Shown piece after piece: positions 1 through 11,709 of a stretch of 64,000 nucleotides of DNA. The translations under genes and the position numbers were made by a program. Location: positions 126,001 through 190,000 of the forward strand of contig JAJEKV010000193.1 in NCBI GenBank assembly GCA_021234155.1, written 5' to 3'. This DNA is from Isoetes taiwanensis. Lineage: Eukaryota > Streptophyta > Lycopodiopsida > Isoetales > Isoetaceae. The first letter of the stretch is position 1, and each line of letters begins with the position of its first letter. The notes under the pieces were generated by a model. That model ran no database searches, was not told the DNA's origin, and worked only from the letters and a program-made list of their open reading frames with translations.

Positions 1-212
1 CCTGGAACCCCCTATTATTTTGCTACATATTCGTCCCATAGGTATGCCCAGAAGGTCAAAAAACTCTTTAAGTGTATGTGCATGACCCTGATGCTTCTCT
101 CTGAGTGGAACAGGACATGTAATTCATCTTCAAGCTTAGCATTTCCACAGAGCTGACAAAGGCGTAACCCATGTGGGATTGTCTGTATGAGCTCAACCTA
201 ATTCTGCAAATA

Positions 213-660
213 GCATTGGCTTAGGAATTCTATTAAGATTAACACATATATAGACTGCAAGTTCAAATGCAAAAAATCTATAAAGATTAACACATGTATA
301 GAAACTGCTAGTTCAAATGTAAAATTATTTGGAGTTACAATTGTGACTATTTCTTTAAACATGACCATACATTGTGTATTGGAGTTCTTTGATGGCAACA
401 GCCCAACCTCCCTCCACCCTCTTGAGTTCGAAACTGCTAGCTCAAATGCAATTCGAAGTTTTATGAGGTGTATTGCAACTTCATAAGCATGTATAAGTGG
501 CTTAGGAGTTTTATTAAGATTAAAAATAGACTGCAAGTTCAAATGCCGAACATCTATTAATATTAACACATGTATAGAAACTGTTAGTTCAAATGCAAAA
601 CTATTTGGGATTACAATTGTGACTATTTCTTTTAACATGACCATACATTGTGTATGGAGT
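213..660. repeat. Imperfect direct duplication of about 165 bp
   Basis: The stretch at about 213-385 (aggaattctattaagatt, then a tract ending in accatacattgtgtattgg) recurs at about 495-660 with scattered substitutions. About 110 bp of unrelated sequence separates the copies. No convincing protein is encoded; the minus-strand open frame here simply reads the duplication twice. Nothing recognisable flanks it at 1-212 or 661-778. Confidence 0.75.
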
Positions 661-1159
661 TGTATAGACTTTTTCTTTAGACATCCATTGTGTTGGTGTT
701 ACAATAATAAGGATCACTCAAGATTTAATTGTCACAACAAACTCAATAGTTCTTGCACAATTCAATAGTCATCAATAATCACCTATAAAAAAATAAAACA
801 ATATATGTAGAGAAGTTCTTTATACAACTGATGAAGCATTCATTATCGTGCTCGTCTTTTGAGATAGGAATTATCAATTTCATAGGCATGCAATTGATTG
901 GAGTCATGGATTTAGCTTTCATCTGCTCAACGAATATGGCAAGGCTGAAGATTACCACCAAGCAGCCCATGAAGGAATCCATGATTCTAGCCAGGCGGGC
1001 AAGAAAATTAAGGTTGTGGCTATATTTTCTTGCTTGGAGGTGCATCGCCTGTGTCGAAAAGGAGTTGTAGGCTCTAAAAAGGTTCAATAATGGATAGACC
1101 GAATTCATATTGGTGAAGAGCACCTTCTGGAGATGGTGATACAGACTAATAGTAATGAC

Positions 1160-1300
1160 CTGCATGAATAGAATAGATTTTTTTAACGTCCTCGGAGACC
1201 AATAGGTCATGAGACCCATACAATAGGCTAGTACAATCATTACTACTAGGATTAAAAAACCCCTGCCTCGAAAGGTTTTCAAGGGCATGGAAACTTAGGA
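1160..1300 (-). mobile_element. LINE 3'-end remnant (5'-truncated)
   Basis: Read on the minus strand, this short piece has ggggttttttaatcct, then ggtctccgaggacgttaaaa, then a short repeated tail (two tctatt-like units). The same order occurs at 32020-32165, where it follows recognisable LINE reverse-transcriptase sequence. I therefore read it as the 3' terminus of the same L1-like family, severely 5'-truncated. The open frame covering 779-1288 is not conserved beyond this segment and is probably not a gene. Confidence 0.5.
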
Positions 1301-1644
1301 CGCCGCCTGCTGGACATATCTAGTGCCTTTTTCTAGCCTGTGGGTTTATTTTCAATGTTATGTTTTTTTTTCTCGGCCTTGTATTTGAATCCCCATAATT
1401 TATGATGTTAACTCTTCGATGAATTAGTTTTTGTGATGCAAAATGGCTGCTATGTACAAGTCTCTTATAAATACGTCTAAGTGATGGATCCTTTTTGGGA
1501 ACATATAATATAATATCTACTTTCATACATGTTGTGTACAAGTTCTTATGTTTATCTACTTTCTGAGTCTATTCTTCAATGTTTAAGTATGTGGCTACAA
1601 GGATGCAATGGTAAATGTTCAAATAGTTCAATGTTCAACAAGTT

Positions 1645-1710
1645 AAAGCATGCAATGTTTGTCCACGTTCATCAAAAAAAAAAAAAAAAAAAAAAAAGCA
1701 TGCAATGTTT
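1645..1710 (+). mobile_element. 13-nt retroposed insertion with poly(A) and target duplication
   Basis: The sequence aaagcatgcaatgttt (1645-1660) is followed by 13 unique bases (gtccacgttcatc), then a run of more than 20 A, then the same aaagcatgcaatgttt (1695-1710). A 13-16 bp target duplication bracketing a poly(A)-ended insert is the signature of LINE-style target-primed reverse transcription. The insert is too short to assign to a family. Confidence 0.75.
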
Positions 1711-1865
1711 AAGTAGTCTAACACTTGAGTGATTCAATGTTCAACAATGTTTATGAGTGGAATGTTTATGTAGTTCAAAGAAGGCATACCATTTTCTTAA
1801 AATATTCATGATTCTGTGTCTTCATTTCTTAAGTTATATTGCATGATAATAGTTTATTTAACTAT

Positions 1866-2072
1866 AGCCCGAGTTTCTAATTGTTGATGAACTTGCATTG
1901 CTCAGAAATACCATCTGTTTTTTGTTCCATCTGTGAATGAACTTCTATTGCTCAAAAATACCATCTGTTTTTGGTGCCCGGTTTCTAATTGTTACTGAAC
2001 TTTTATTGCTAAGAAATACCGTCAGCTTCTTGTGAAGTAGCAGTAGTATTGCTCAAAAATACCATCTTTTTT
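1866..2072 (+). repeat. Degenerate tandem repeat, unit about 50-58 bp
   Basis: Four imperfect units share a core of the form attgctcagaaataccatctg with linkers such as gtttctaattgttgatgaac. Spacing is 45-60 bp. No coding potential is seen. From 2073 to 2400 I see only unique AT-rich sequence. Confidence 0.65.
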
Positions 2073-2400
2073 AGGTTGAAGGCTAGCAAACATGGTCATT
2101 GAGAAAGTATAGAATATTAAAAACTTTTCAAATCAATGCCAAATCAAAGTCTTCCCATACAAAACACTAGAGTTGCACAACACCAATCTCTAATACAATT
2201 GATTGACCTATTCCCAATTGAACTTGCAATTGAGCAAGTATGAATCATCCGGCAAGTAGATAGGTTCTAAAATATGGCTAGTAGCTCATCCTGTTGTGAA
2301 CACTAAAAGCACTTAATATATAGTAGTTTACATAAAATTACAACATTGCCAAATCAAAGTCTTAGCAAATCTTACCAAATTAAAGTGTCAAAGTCTTGAC

Positions 2401-3077
2401 CAGGGATAGGTTCAATACTGTATACGTTTTATACGTAATACGTATTTTTTGTTTGATACGGCACAAATTTGACGTTTAATACGTCAAAAATACGTCCAAA
2501 AAAATTTCCGGCATCAAAACATTTTTAAAGTTTAAACCTTTAAACTTCGCCGTGGAAAAATAAAAAAAATAAAAAAAAAAAATTATTATTTTTTTTTTTT
2601 AGTTTAAACCTTCGGTTTAAACTTCGAAAAAAAGTTTCAGCGTAAGTGGCCCGAAGGTTCAAGGTTTCGCCCGAAAAAAAAAATTTTTATTATTATTAGC
2701 GGTGACCCCCTCGCTGGCGTGCCACATTGAATTGTGCCATCTCTGGGGTGGGTATATCGTTATTGGCGGCAAAAAAAAAAAATCGGATTTTTTTTTTTCG
2801 CAAGCTTAAACCTTTAAACTACGAAACTTTTCGTAAAGCCCGAAGGTTCGCTTTCTGTAAAAAAATTTTTTTTTTTTTTTTTCAACGTAAAAGCGAGCAA
2901 ATTTAAATCACTACGAAAAAATTTTCGCGTCTTGAAAAACAAAGTTTCGCTTTTACCGAAATTTTTTTTTTTCCGGCCGGTAGGTTAAAAATAAGAAAAA
3001 TACGTATTTAACCTAAAAATACGTATTTTTGGACTTTCGTCTGAAAAATAATTTATCGATTATAGAACCTATCCCTG
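2401..3077. mobile_element. Non-autonomous hAT-like transposon (MITE), long form
   Basis: Terminal inverted repeats CAGGGATAGGTTC and GAACCTATCCCTG bound a 677-bp AT-rich element. It is flanked by a perfect 8-bp target duplication gtcttgac (2393-2400 and 3078-3085). An 8-bp duplication and CAGGG-type ends fit the hAT superfamily. Subterminal tacgta/atacgtattt motifs recur near both ends. No transposase is encoded, so mobility would need a source in trans. A 243-bp relative sits at 50708-50950 with near-identical first 110 bp and ends, but a much shorter middle. Confidence 0.85.
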
Positions 3078-3449
3078 GTCTTGACAAATCAAAGTCTTAC
3101 ATGAACTAGAACTCAGCAAATCTTATAGCAGATGTATTTTTGGATTCATCAAATATTTAAAAACAAGATGGATAAAGTCCAGCAATAAAGATAGACCAGA
3201 ATAGCAACAATTTTAGAGAAAGCTGCAGGAATTGAACCTGCAAAACCAGCTGCCTTTCTTATGTTTATTATCCATTAAAGTACCAAGTATTTGATGCACA
3301 ATGTAAATGGAGATCTACACTCCTTGCATTTTACAGAACACTCTTTTCTATAACCAATCTTTATATCATTCAAAATGAAATAAAAGTCACATCGCACATG
3401 TATTCAAGAACTCTATATATTCGTGTAAAGTCCATTCTTCTTCAGCACA

Positions 3450-4080
3450 CAGCATCTTGTTTGGGCTGTTATCAAAACCAATGACTAAATCCATAAGGGA
3501 TGAGTTATCTCCATGATCGTCTACTTATCTCCAAGCACTTACCCGTCTGCATATCAGGGTTGATCTGAGTTTTATAAAATTCTTTCTTCACTCTACCATC
3601 TCTCCAACTGCATCGAAAAAAGCTTCCTGACACCCATTTTTTATGCCATCTTTATTTGTTAGCAAGTCCTTCATGTGTATTCCCCATTTTGCCATCCATA
3701 ATTCCACTATGCAAACCAACCTTTAGCACGAGTCTCCTCTAAAGCCATCCTAGGTAAACCTGTTCTCGGCATGGTGTATAGAATTTTATAGACATATTTG
3801 AGTGTTCTACACAAAGCCTCTGCTTCAAATGTTAACATTCCAGGCTCGATTAGCATCATATTATATGGCGTTTGTACACGTTTGCATCTTGATCCCTAGC
3901 CATGTTCTGAGAAACCTTTTTTGTACTTTTTCTACCTTTTTCCATGTATCAGAAGCTAACCCTGGTCCCCAAATTTCACAACCGTATAGTATGAATATCT
4001 TACTAACGTACTGTACACATCTTTTTCATGCTGAAATTCCAAATTTCGACCTTTATACAATGGCGCTGCATTGCATATAA
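3450..4080 (-). pseudogene. LINE ORF2 fragment (C-terminal side of reverse transcriptase)
   Basis: Minus-strand translation, with several stops, contains ILYGCEIWGPGL...TWKKVEKVQKRFLR. This matches the corresponding part of the LINE at 6386-10371 (VLYGSPVWGPSL...WKQVEVVLKIFL) and follows RT in that element. It is a decayed fragment with no intact frame. The plus-strand open frame at 3802-4080 is a shadow of it. Confidence 0.6.
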
Positions 4081-4235
4081 AACTTTAAGCCTTGCATTAA
4101 TTTTTTGGTCTCTTGCCCAGATTCAATTGGGCTTTTACCTAAAAATCAACAGATATTTGTAATGATCATGTAACCTCCAACAACTCATCCTTATAATATA
4201 ACTTAACATGATCGACTTTGGATGCTCCAAAGACT

Positions 4236-4942
4236 TTGGGAGGGAGGGAGGGAGGGAGGGAGGGGGAGAGAGATGAGATCTTTATTTATTATGTCTGTGA
4301 AACTATCAGGTTTGGAAAATGTTCATAATATACATTCAACATCATAGATTAGTTCATCTAATATGTCTCCAGATAAGAACATATTTGTATAATCAGACTC
4401 ACTGGCTCCCATTAGTGACTTTAAACTCTGGATATTGGTATCTCTTGTCTGCATTACCTCTACAAAAAAGCGCCCAATTTTGACTGGAAAAAGCTCAAAG
4501 AAACCTACCAAATTTGACATATGTATCTCATGTTATGAGTGTAAATTTTTATAGGGTCTTTTTTCATGGGCACTTTGGTCCCTTTTTTTTTTGCAGTTGA
4601 AAAGTAAAGTACAATTGTTATCTATTTGAGAAAGTTAAATTAACAAAAAATGCTAGCAAAAAAGAACATAGATTGCACCACAAAGCTAACATATTAGCTT
4701 GTGATTGACATCATCAACATTAGAAGTAAACTATCTTGTTAAACAAAATGGAGCTTTATCCCTAAGGTCCTATGAAGCAAAACCACTGGAGTATTTTCTC
4801 TAAAGTATCTCTGATTGACTGGATCAGGGTCAAATGAGTTGCTGGATCTTTTCCTACTATCTTCACAATCACATAGAACATGTGTTTACAAGGAGTGTAA
4901 TTGTTCTTCAACGCCTTTTGAAAGTGAGGATAGGACCCAGAA
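4236..4942 (-). mobile_element. LINE 3' end with zinc-knuckle remnant and (TCCC)n tail
   Basis: Reading down the minus strand from 4942, a decayed Cys/His segment (around 4740-4900) aligns loosely with the C-terminal zinc-knuckle region of the LINE at 6386-10371. An ataataaataaagatc motif then precedes a tail of about six tccc units (plus-strand ggga repeats, about 4239-4265). The terminal motif resembles the one before the (ttcaa)n tail at 32.03 kb. The LTR array begins immediately at 4943, so this LINE was probably cut by that insertion or by later recombination. Confidence 0.45.
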
Positions 4943-6464
4943 TGTAACGAACACAGGCCGGGGTTAGCGGGGCGATTGATGTAAGTAAATTAATATAATT
5001 TCATTATGATTAGGAGGGGCCATTAAACCGTCTTTGGAGTTGGAAAAAATACATACATGGTATGTATCCGTGTTTATCAGGAAATCTATAAATACTAAAT
5101 TGTAGAGGAATTGGGGTTTTGCTCGAGGCAAACCTTAGGGAGGAGTTTACGTGAAGGAGATTTGGAGTGTGAGCAGGGACAATTGCAAAAAAGCGTAATC
5201 AGGTGGGTGATTTATAGCTTACACCAGGGATGTTAGGATGATTGAAATTGATTTAGGCCAAGAAATGCTTATGAAGCTATTAAGAATATGAATTACCAGA
5301 GATCAATTGTAAGTAATAAATGGTGGATTTAATTGTATTATATTTGATTGAGAATTGAAGGGTTCGATTTGGCCTGGTTCTTAAACTTCGGTTGGATGCT
5401 GGGGTTCACCAGGGAAGAATCTGATGTAAGAGGCTAGCCGGGGGTGAGCAAGAAGGGCTCAGAATTATCTAAAAGCGACCAGACTGGAATAACAAAGAAA
5501 CATAATATTGAAGCATGAGAAGATCTGGAATGATCTGAGGCAGGTCGGATTGGTCTGAGAACAGGCTGAGATTGGTCCAGAAGAACTAATAGAAAGTTTA
5601 AGGAGCAGATAAAGCCTGAGTTTACGGCCGAGCTGCCATAGCCGAATTTGTAGACGGCATTACCACAGCCTAAAAACGACCTAGGGAGGTCGGAACTCGG
5701 GCCAGGAGGGCCGATTTGCAGACATTAGGCCTCTGGGAAGCTGGATTCAGAGGAAATCGAAGGCCCTAATGCCTTCGTTGGAGCTGTTGGGCCGCGATCT
5801 GTTAGGGTCGAAGATGATCCTGGAAAAGAATAAATAAAATAAAGGTTAAGGTTAGGCTAAGAAGTTAATAACCAAACAATGTTAGATAAGGGTAATATAA
5901 AATAGCAATGCTAGATTCAACAAAGATACCATGGGGATGGCCATGGAGATTAGATCTGTTAGCCTGGAGTTCTGGAGGTCGGGCTAGCCACTGCTAAAGG
6001 ATGGTAAACAATAAACTAATATCCGCACCTTAAACTATGTAATTACAAGGGGATTAGGATCGTGATTGACCATCAAATTGTTATTAATAAGTTGGGTAAG
6101 GAAATGGAATGTTAATAAAATAGAGGGAAAATGTAGCTTATATTTAACTACCTTAATAATACACCGTAAAGGTTACGAACTTTCTCTATGGGAAGAAAGA
6201 TGTTGGAAAGCATAAATTTGCCAAGGTATGGCATAAAATTTTGGGAATGGGCGGGAACACTTTATAATTAGCAAACTAGGCGTAAATCTAGGGAAATCCA
6301 TGATCACAGTTTGTTAGTACGAAACTAAGGGTAAAATTGGGAATGTTATATGGTCATGGTTGTTCTACATATTTATATTAAATTTCTAGCGGGCAACCCA
6401 CTGTGCGACAGAATCTTGCTTATTGGGCGCTTTGTTGGGCGCTTTGTTGGGAGAAGCTTTTCGT

Positions 6465-7190
6465 ATGACCAGATCTAGCAAGGCGAAGCCTGCGGGCTCG
6501 CCAGGGAAAGGCTTCATCGAATACGAAGGGGACTCAGGTTATGTCATCACTCGGCTTCGAGAACTAAAAGATCAGGTGGCTAATCTTCAAAAGTCAGTTG
6601 ATAGTCTGGTTTCACAAAACTCTGAGCTACTTGAGAGGCAAAATCTGGACTTACAAACCACGAAACGCGGAATTGATAACATTAGTTAAGCCAAGTCATC
6701 ACCGAGACCTTTCGATTCGACCGGACAAAGCGGCGGAATTGGTTCTTTGAGACAACCAAAGAGCAATTAATTTTACACAAAAAGAGGTTACATCTGCAGA
6801 GAAATTAGAAGCGGCGAGGCTAGAGCCACGGGATCTGAAAATCTCAGGCCTTGTTGAAGCGAAGGTGAAGATACCAATGAGGTGGTTAATCAATTTTTCG
6901 GAGACACCATGCATCCGCATGAACCACGGTTTTATGCAGTCTGGAGCGTGTTGGAAAAATTGGAAATATGCATAAACCAATCTTAGTTAGGTTCACCAGT
7001 ATTGAAGCAAAAGAGAGAGTTCTCTCCAACTGAGTAGCACTGAAAGGCCATAAAAAATGGCTGGATCCGAACCTGACTCCTCCACAGGCTGGGATAAGGA
7101 AAAGGAAATGGGTCAAAGTAAAGGAAGCCAGAGAATCAGGTTTGGTAGCTTATATGGATAGACAGGGTAAGGCAGTAGTAACCAGTAAGA
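6465..7190 (+). pseudogene. LINE ORF1 protein, L1 ORF1p type, frameshifted
   Basis: An open stretch from the ATG at 6465 to 6689 encodes a basic N-terminus, then a probable coiled coil (RLRELKDQVANLQKSVDSL). Beyond it, in shifted frames with stops, are LKISGLVEA and, at about 6970-7190, KPILVRFTSIEAKERVL followed by LTPPQAGIRKRKWVKVKEAR. These resemble the RRM-like and C-terminal nucleic-acid-binding domains of L1 ORF1p, an RNA-binding trimer in other L1s. A tandem gggcgctttgtt duplication precedes the ATG. At least two frameshifts inactivate it. Confidence 0.65.
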
Positions 7191-7222
7191 GGAGAACATA
7201 GGGACACAGGACCTTGAAAGTC

Positions 7223-10200
7223 ATGGCTTGGAATGCACATGGTATAAACCAAGCCAAAATGGATGCAACATATGATATATGGAGAGAGATGGATATTATC
7301 CTTCTCACTGAAACGTGGGAACATCAGGCTAGATCCCTTCCAACTTTAAACGATTTCCAACTAGTAGAAAATGCTTGGAATGAAAAGGAAAATCTGGTTG
7401 GCAGGGGTTATGGCGGTATAACAGCATACACCAAGAAACAAATATCCCAGCAAGTGCATCTTCATTCTGTGCACAAAGGGAAGCAACAAGTTTGGCTTAG
7501 AATAGAGCTAAATAAATGCATAGTGTTCATAGCAATCTGTTACTATGCGCCTCTACAGATGAAGATATATCAAAATGAAGGTTATGACAAGACCAATCCA
7601 TTCCATGACTTGGCAAAGGAAATATCTGCTCTACAGGATCTTGGTGAAGTTATAGTAGTTGGAGATTTCAATGCCAGGACTGGAAACTTGCAAACTATAA
7701 CATATGAAAGGCCACATGATATTCAGCTTAGAGAGGCAAATGATACCTCATTCTTAAGAGAATCCGCAGACCGTGAGATAAATTGCATGGGCAACTTGCT
7801 TCTGGATTTTGGCACAACATGCAATCTAAAGTTTCTTAATGGCACAGCCGCATACTCGTTCTCTAATGGTTTTACTTGCTTTACGCATACTGGAGCTAGC
7901 GTTGTAGACTATGTGCTTACAAGCAGTTCCCATCTGATCCACGCTTTCAGAATTGGAGATAAAGCAACAGAGTCTAATCACTCGCCACTTTTCCTTGAGG
8001 TTGCAGGTGCAATTGTGAAAAGTGACATTGAAACATATCATGTTCCTCGGTTAAAGCTAAATTACGACATGCATGCTGAAAACCGAAAACACGTAGAGGC
8101 ATCTCTACAAGGGATTGAGTGGACAGGAAATCTCAAAGATGATGTTACTTGCTTTACAAACTGAATTTTAGGGGCAGCAACCAATATTTTTGGTTTGACA
8201 AGAGGTGGCAAAAAGCTAAGACAACATAAGAGCTGGTTCGATAAGGACTGTAAAACAGCGCGGAACATGATCCCTAAAGGGACGCTATTAAAGCCTAAAT
8301 GGTACACTACTTTGCTCAAATGGAAAAAGCCCACGTTTAGGCGCCAAAGGAAGATTTCTTTGCATAAGAAGTTACAGGAATACCCTAAGCTTTTCTGGAA
8401 CACCATTCAAAACAAGCTCTCGTTATTCCCGGTGGATCCACAAGAATTGTTTAAATATGTCAAAGCTATTTATGATATGCCTGCTGAACAGATGGCCAGC
8501 ATGCTTTCTAATAGAGATCTCTTCTCAGAGGAGGATGTGAAGCACACACTGCATGAAATGGCCAACGGCAAATCACAGGATCTGCAGGGTATTAGTGTGG
8601 AGCTATTCAAATGGGGTGGCAGTATCACCATAGAGGTATTGACAACCCTCTTTAACAAGGCAGTCATAGAAGGCTTCCCCAAGCATTGGAAGGAGAATAG
8701 AGTTCATCCGATCCACAAAAGCGGGACAAGAAGTTGGTTAGCAACTACAGAACCATACTGATTGGCAATACTTTCACAAAAATTTTTGGCCAAGCTTCTT
8801 GAGCACAAAATTTGAGCCTCACGGCTAAGAGCATGGGAAGCGCCCTATTCCAAGGCGGCCGGGGAAAGACCATTGCACGCTAGATCACGCTTTAGTGTTT
8901 GCGGGGCTTTTATTTGAAGCAGCTAAAAGACCAAAGGCTCCTTGTACTTTCGGCTTTTATCGATTTCTCTAAAGCTTTTGATACGGTTCGAGAGGAGGAA
9001 CTTGGGACATAGAATGGAGCAATTAGATGTTACTGTTGAGAATAGAGCGTGATTTGCTCAACTCTACTCAAAGTTATTGTAAAAACGTCCAACCAATTTG
9101 ATCTGAGAGGTCCTTAGTACTATAGGTGTGAGACAGGGTTGTCCCTTATCACCAACACTATTGGGGCTCTTTATAGATGAATTGGATGAATGGCTTAAGG
9201 AGGTTTGCAATCGCTCTTAAATAATTTAGAACTCTTTTGTAGGGAAAAAAGCATGCAGGTAAACCCGGCGAAATCCAAAGTTATGATAGTAGGAACCATA
9301 GACCACCCTCCTTTCAGGTATATGTGTAACGATCTGGAGATAGTCAATACATATAAGTATCTTGGATTGGATTGGATACAGCAAAGTACCCTTGGAATGA
9401 TGTATTCAAAAACAGATTTCAGGTGGTAAAAATGCGCTATATGCTATGCTTATCAGATGCTGGAAAGCCAACCTAGATAGTTGGTGTTTGAAGAAGCTTC
9501 TGTTTAAAACTCTTGTGCAGACTGTTGTCTTGTATGGGTCTCCCGTTTGGGGGCCTAGCCTATCATCCAGGCAATGGAAACAGGTTGAGGTGGTCCTGAA
9601 GATATTTCTTAATTAGAGAAGAATTGGGAGTGAAAAATCAAATACCCTTTGCCATCATGTTGGCTGGGGCGGGTATGCTCCCTCTAGAGGTAGAAGCACT
9701 CTATCAAACAATAAATTTTGCTAATAAAGTTCAACTGCAACCTGACCACTGACCCTCCAAACGGGCCTTTCTCCGCACGCAAACATCAGGCTGGCATCAT
9801 GATCTTATGGAGTGGACAAACAGTTGGGATGTTACAGCAGAGAATTGGCCAGACACGGAGCTTGGCGCCCGAGATCTACTGCAGACTCTTGCGGTAGCAC
9901 GCCTCTGGTCGGTAAAAGGTAGCAGGATGACAAAGTACATTGAGGACGTTAACCCGATGATGGTTTATGCAGATCAAGACTATTTGAAAGCCAATATGTC
10001 AAGGAATCTCAAGCAAACGATTGCGTACAGGACAAGCTCACATCATCTTGGTATAGAGATAGGCAGATGGGCAGGGATTCCCAAGGAGAGTCGGATCTGT
10101 GTTTTCTGTGATCAACAAGCGCTAGAGGATGAGACACATGTACTTACGCAGTGTTCTGCATACTCGGATATTCGCGACAAATTTGGAATTGATGAGTTAT

Positions 10201-10301
10201 GCCTTGATACTATCTTTAGCATGAGGCCACATGATCTTGGTTTGTATATCAAGGCAGTGGATTCTCATCATAATCTGCTTATGAAAATTAATCAAATGTA
10301 A
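7223..10301 (+). pseudogene. LINE ORF2: endonuclease, reverse transcriptase, Cys/His knuckle
   Basis: From the ATG at 7223 (MAWNAHGIN) an endonuclease/exonuclease/phosphatase fold is clear: LLTETWE, VVGDFNARTG, and a SNHSPLFLE-type C-terminal motif. The frame meets TGA at 8162 but resumes to 8761 with the start of RT (HTLHEMANGKSQDLQGISVE). RT motif A (FIDFSKAFD, about 8956-8982) and motif B (GVRQGCPLSPT, about 9128) survive in shifted frames. The YxDD region between DELDEW and LLNNLE appears deleted. The C-terminus at 9807-10301 has the knuckle CVFCDQQALEDETHVLTQC. Dead by several frameshifts plus the loss of motif C. Confidence 0.85.
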
Positions 10302-10997
10302 ATATTTCTGCTCCATGACCTCAAGGTCCAATGTGGGCATGATCAATATATAATTTTTAAATTTTTTTTAATACCCATATGAATGTATGTGTGATGCTAA
10401 TGTGGCATGGCTATGGGCTTTGTGATGCATATGTAAAAGATAATGCATAGGATTTGCATATGAGCTATTTTAGCTTGGTATTACCATCATACATGATAAT
10501 ATCTAGGAAATGTGGTTATGAGGATATTTAAAGCATGTGAAAATATTGCATAAGTGCATAATCTCCGGGGCCGGGGTCCATGTGCGATGGCATGGACTTG
10601 CGGTTGTGTTTGTGTGTGACATCGGGCATTGTTATCCTGGCTGGATTTCTTGTCGCGCTACATGGCAAAAGTGGTCCTCCAGTGCTGGATGCAGCGTGGA
10701 TGGGTGTGTACACATGAGGCAAACCCCGCTCGTATTGGCTGCAGGGCCTGATCAGACCGGGTGGCATGTTAGAACCGGAGTAGGCACTGTATGCGGATGA
10801 CATTGCTAATGCATGGGATATGAGGTGTTATTGTGGTATACGTATGCATACTAATTTGGTTGGTTGGATGCAGTGGGACTATTGGTGGTAAGCTTGCATA
10901 AGGCTATGTTATAAGTGTTATGAATGCATAGTTCCTAAAATGCTCCAAACCCCCACTTAATCTTTAGGAACCCCCAGGTTGCTGTAAGCAGTAGCAG

Positions 10998-11468
10998 ATG
11001 GAGCCGAGTGCAGTAAGGCCGCAGAGACCCGGGGTTAGAGGCCCCGATAGGATCAGAAAGCTGGAGGCCAGATTTCCTCCAGGGGCGGAGTTCCAGCATG
11101 AGGAGGTGCTCGATTTCCTTCGCGAGCTGGAGGATGAGGCTAGTGTATAGGCGCCAGAGATTGCACAGAGCTCAGAAGAAGGCCATCCTTCCGGGGTAGA
11201 GACTAGTGTGGGATCTACCCCCGGTTTTGTGGAACCTTCTTTAGAAGGCAACGAAGTCCACCTATATGCAGATGAAGGGGATGACCTCCCATTGGACTCA
11301 GGAGATCAGGCAGCCATAGAAGCCTTAATGAGTGAACCTTCTAATGATAAAAGCTCTTATATTGAAGATTTTTCTCATGTTGATTGTGGATTTGACGTTC
11401 TTAAGGTTTGCATGTTCACACGTGTACTACGTGATTTGTCTTCAACAATTGTTGGATATTTAATGTGA
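10998..11468 (+). pseudogene. LTR-resident ORF, copy in LTR1 (one in-frame TAG)
   Basis: The frame opens at the ATG at 10998 (MEPSAVRPQRPGV) and is broken by TAG at 11148. The LTR3 copy (27616-27990) has CAG at that codon. Otherwise the frame is kept across about 125 codons and encodes an acidic protein with LDFLRELEDEAS and LYADEGDDLPLDSGDQAA. It lies wholly inside the LTR, upstream of the primer-binding site. Function unknown. Confidence 0.55.
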
Positions 11469-11626
11469 ATATAAAGATTGGATTCTTTACCGTGTCATAT
11501 GGAATGCAAGTTGCATCAGATATTTAATTAGCCCAATCTCCCTTATCAAGTGCTAGTAGTAATATCACGAAATCAACAGGATCCCAAGCTACCTCGGAGA
11601 GGCCAGCTTGGCAAGCCTGTTACAGT

Positions 11627-11638
11627 TGGTATCAGAGC
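11627..11638 (+). promoter_or_regulatory. Primer-binding site, initiator Met-tRNA type
   Basis: TGGTATCAGAGC lies two bases after the LTR1 end. It is complementary to the 3' end of plant initiator Met-tRNA, the usual minus-strand primer for plant LTR retrotransposons. It fixes the 3' boundary of LTR1. Confidence 0.9.
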
Positions 11639-11709
11639 ATAGTTGATCTTGAATGCTTTGAAATTAGATTGAGCATCTTGAGGGGATTGGCTAATGATAT
11701 TTTTGTATT

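Larger units (their letters stand above)
6386..10371 (+). mobile_element. L1-like LINE nested in LTR1, nearly full length
   Basis: About 4 kb interrupts LTR1 between acatatttata and tacccatatgaatg, which are contiguous in LTR3. It encodes a coiled-coil ORF1, then an AP-type endonuclease, reverse transcriptase and C-terminal Cys/His knuckle on the plus strand, and ends in an A/T-rich tail. It must be younger than the LTR it occupies. Both ORFs are broken. It is the reference for the truncated LINE pieces elsewhere in the window. Confidence 0.85.
4943..11624 (+). mobile_element. 5' LTR (LTR1) of chromovirus family A, split by a nested LINE
   Basis: The LTR begins TGTAACGA at 4943 and ends GTTACA at 11624, directly before the primer-binding site. 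It aligns with the intact LTR at 25449-28235. The LTR sequence is 4943-6385 plus 10372-11624 (about 2.7 kb); the middle is a LINE. It carries a conserved ORF near its 3' end (10998-11468). The 5 bases before it (cagaa) and after LTR3 (ccaaa) do not form a target duplication. Confidence 0.85.

Noticed and set aside
779-1288. 169-codon minus-strand membrane-protein-like frame
   Set aside because: Only the part shared with the LINE 3' end at 32.1 kb is explained by homology; hydrophobicity comes from AT-rich codons.
3225-3300. tRNA-like T-arm (gcaggttcaattcctgc on the minus strand)
   Set aside because: No matching acceptor, D or anticodon stems could be placed at the right distances, so it is not annotated as a tRNA.
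4236-4275. ggga repeat as an independent microsatellite
   Set aside because: Its position after a LINE-like 3' motif on the minus strand makes a LINE tail the better explanation.
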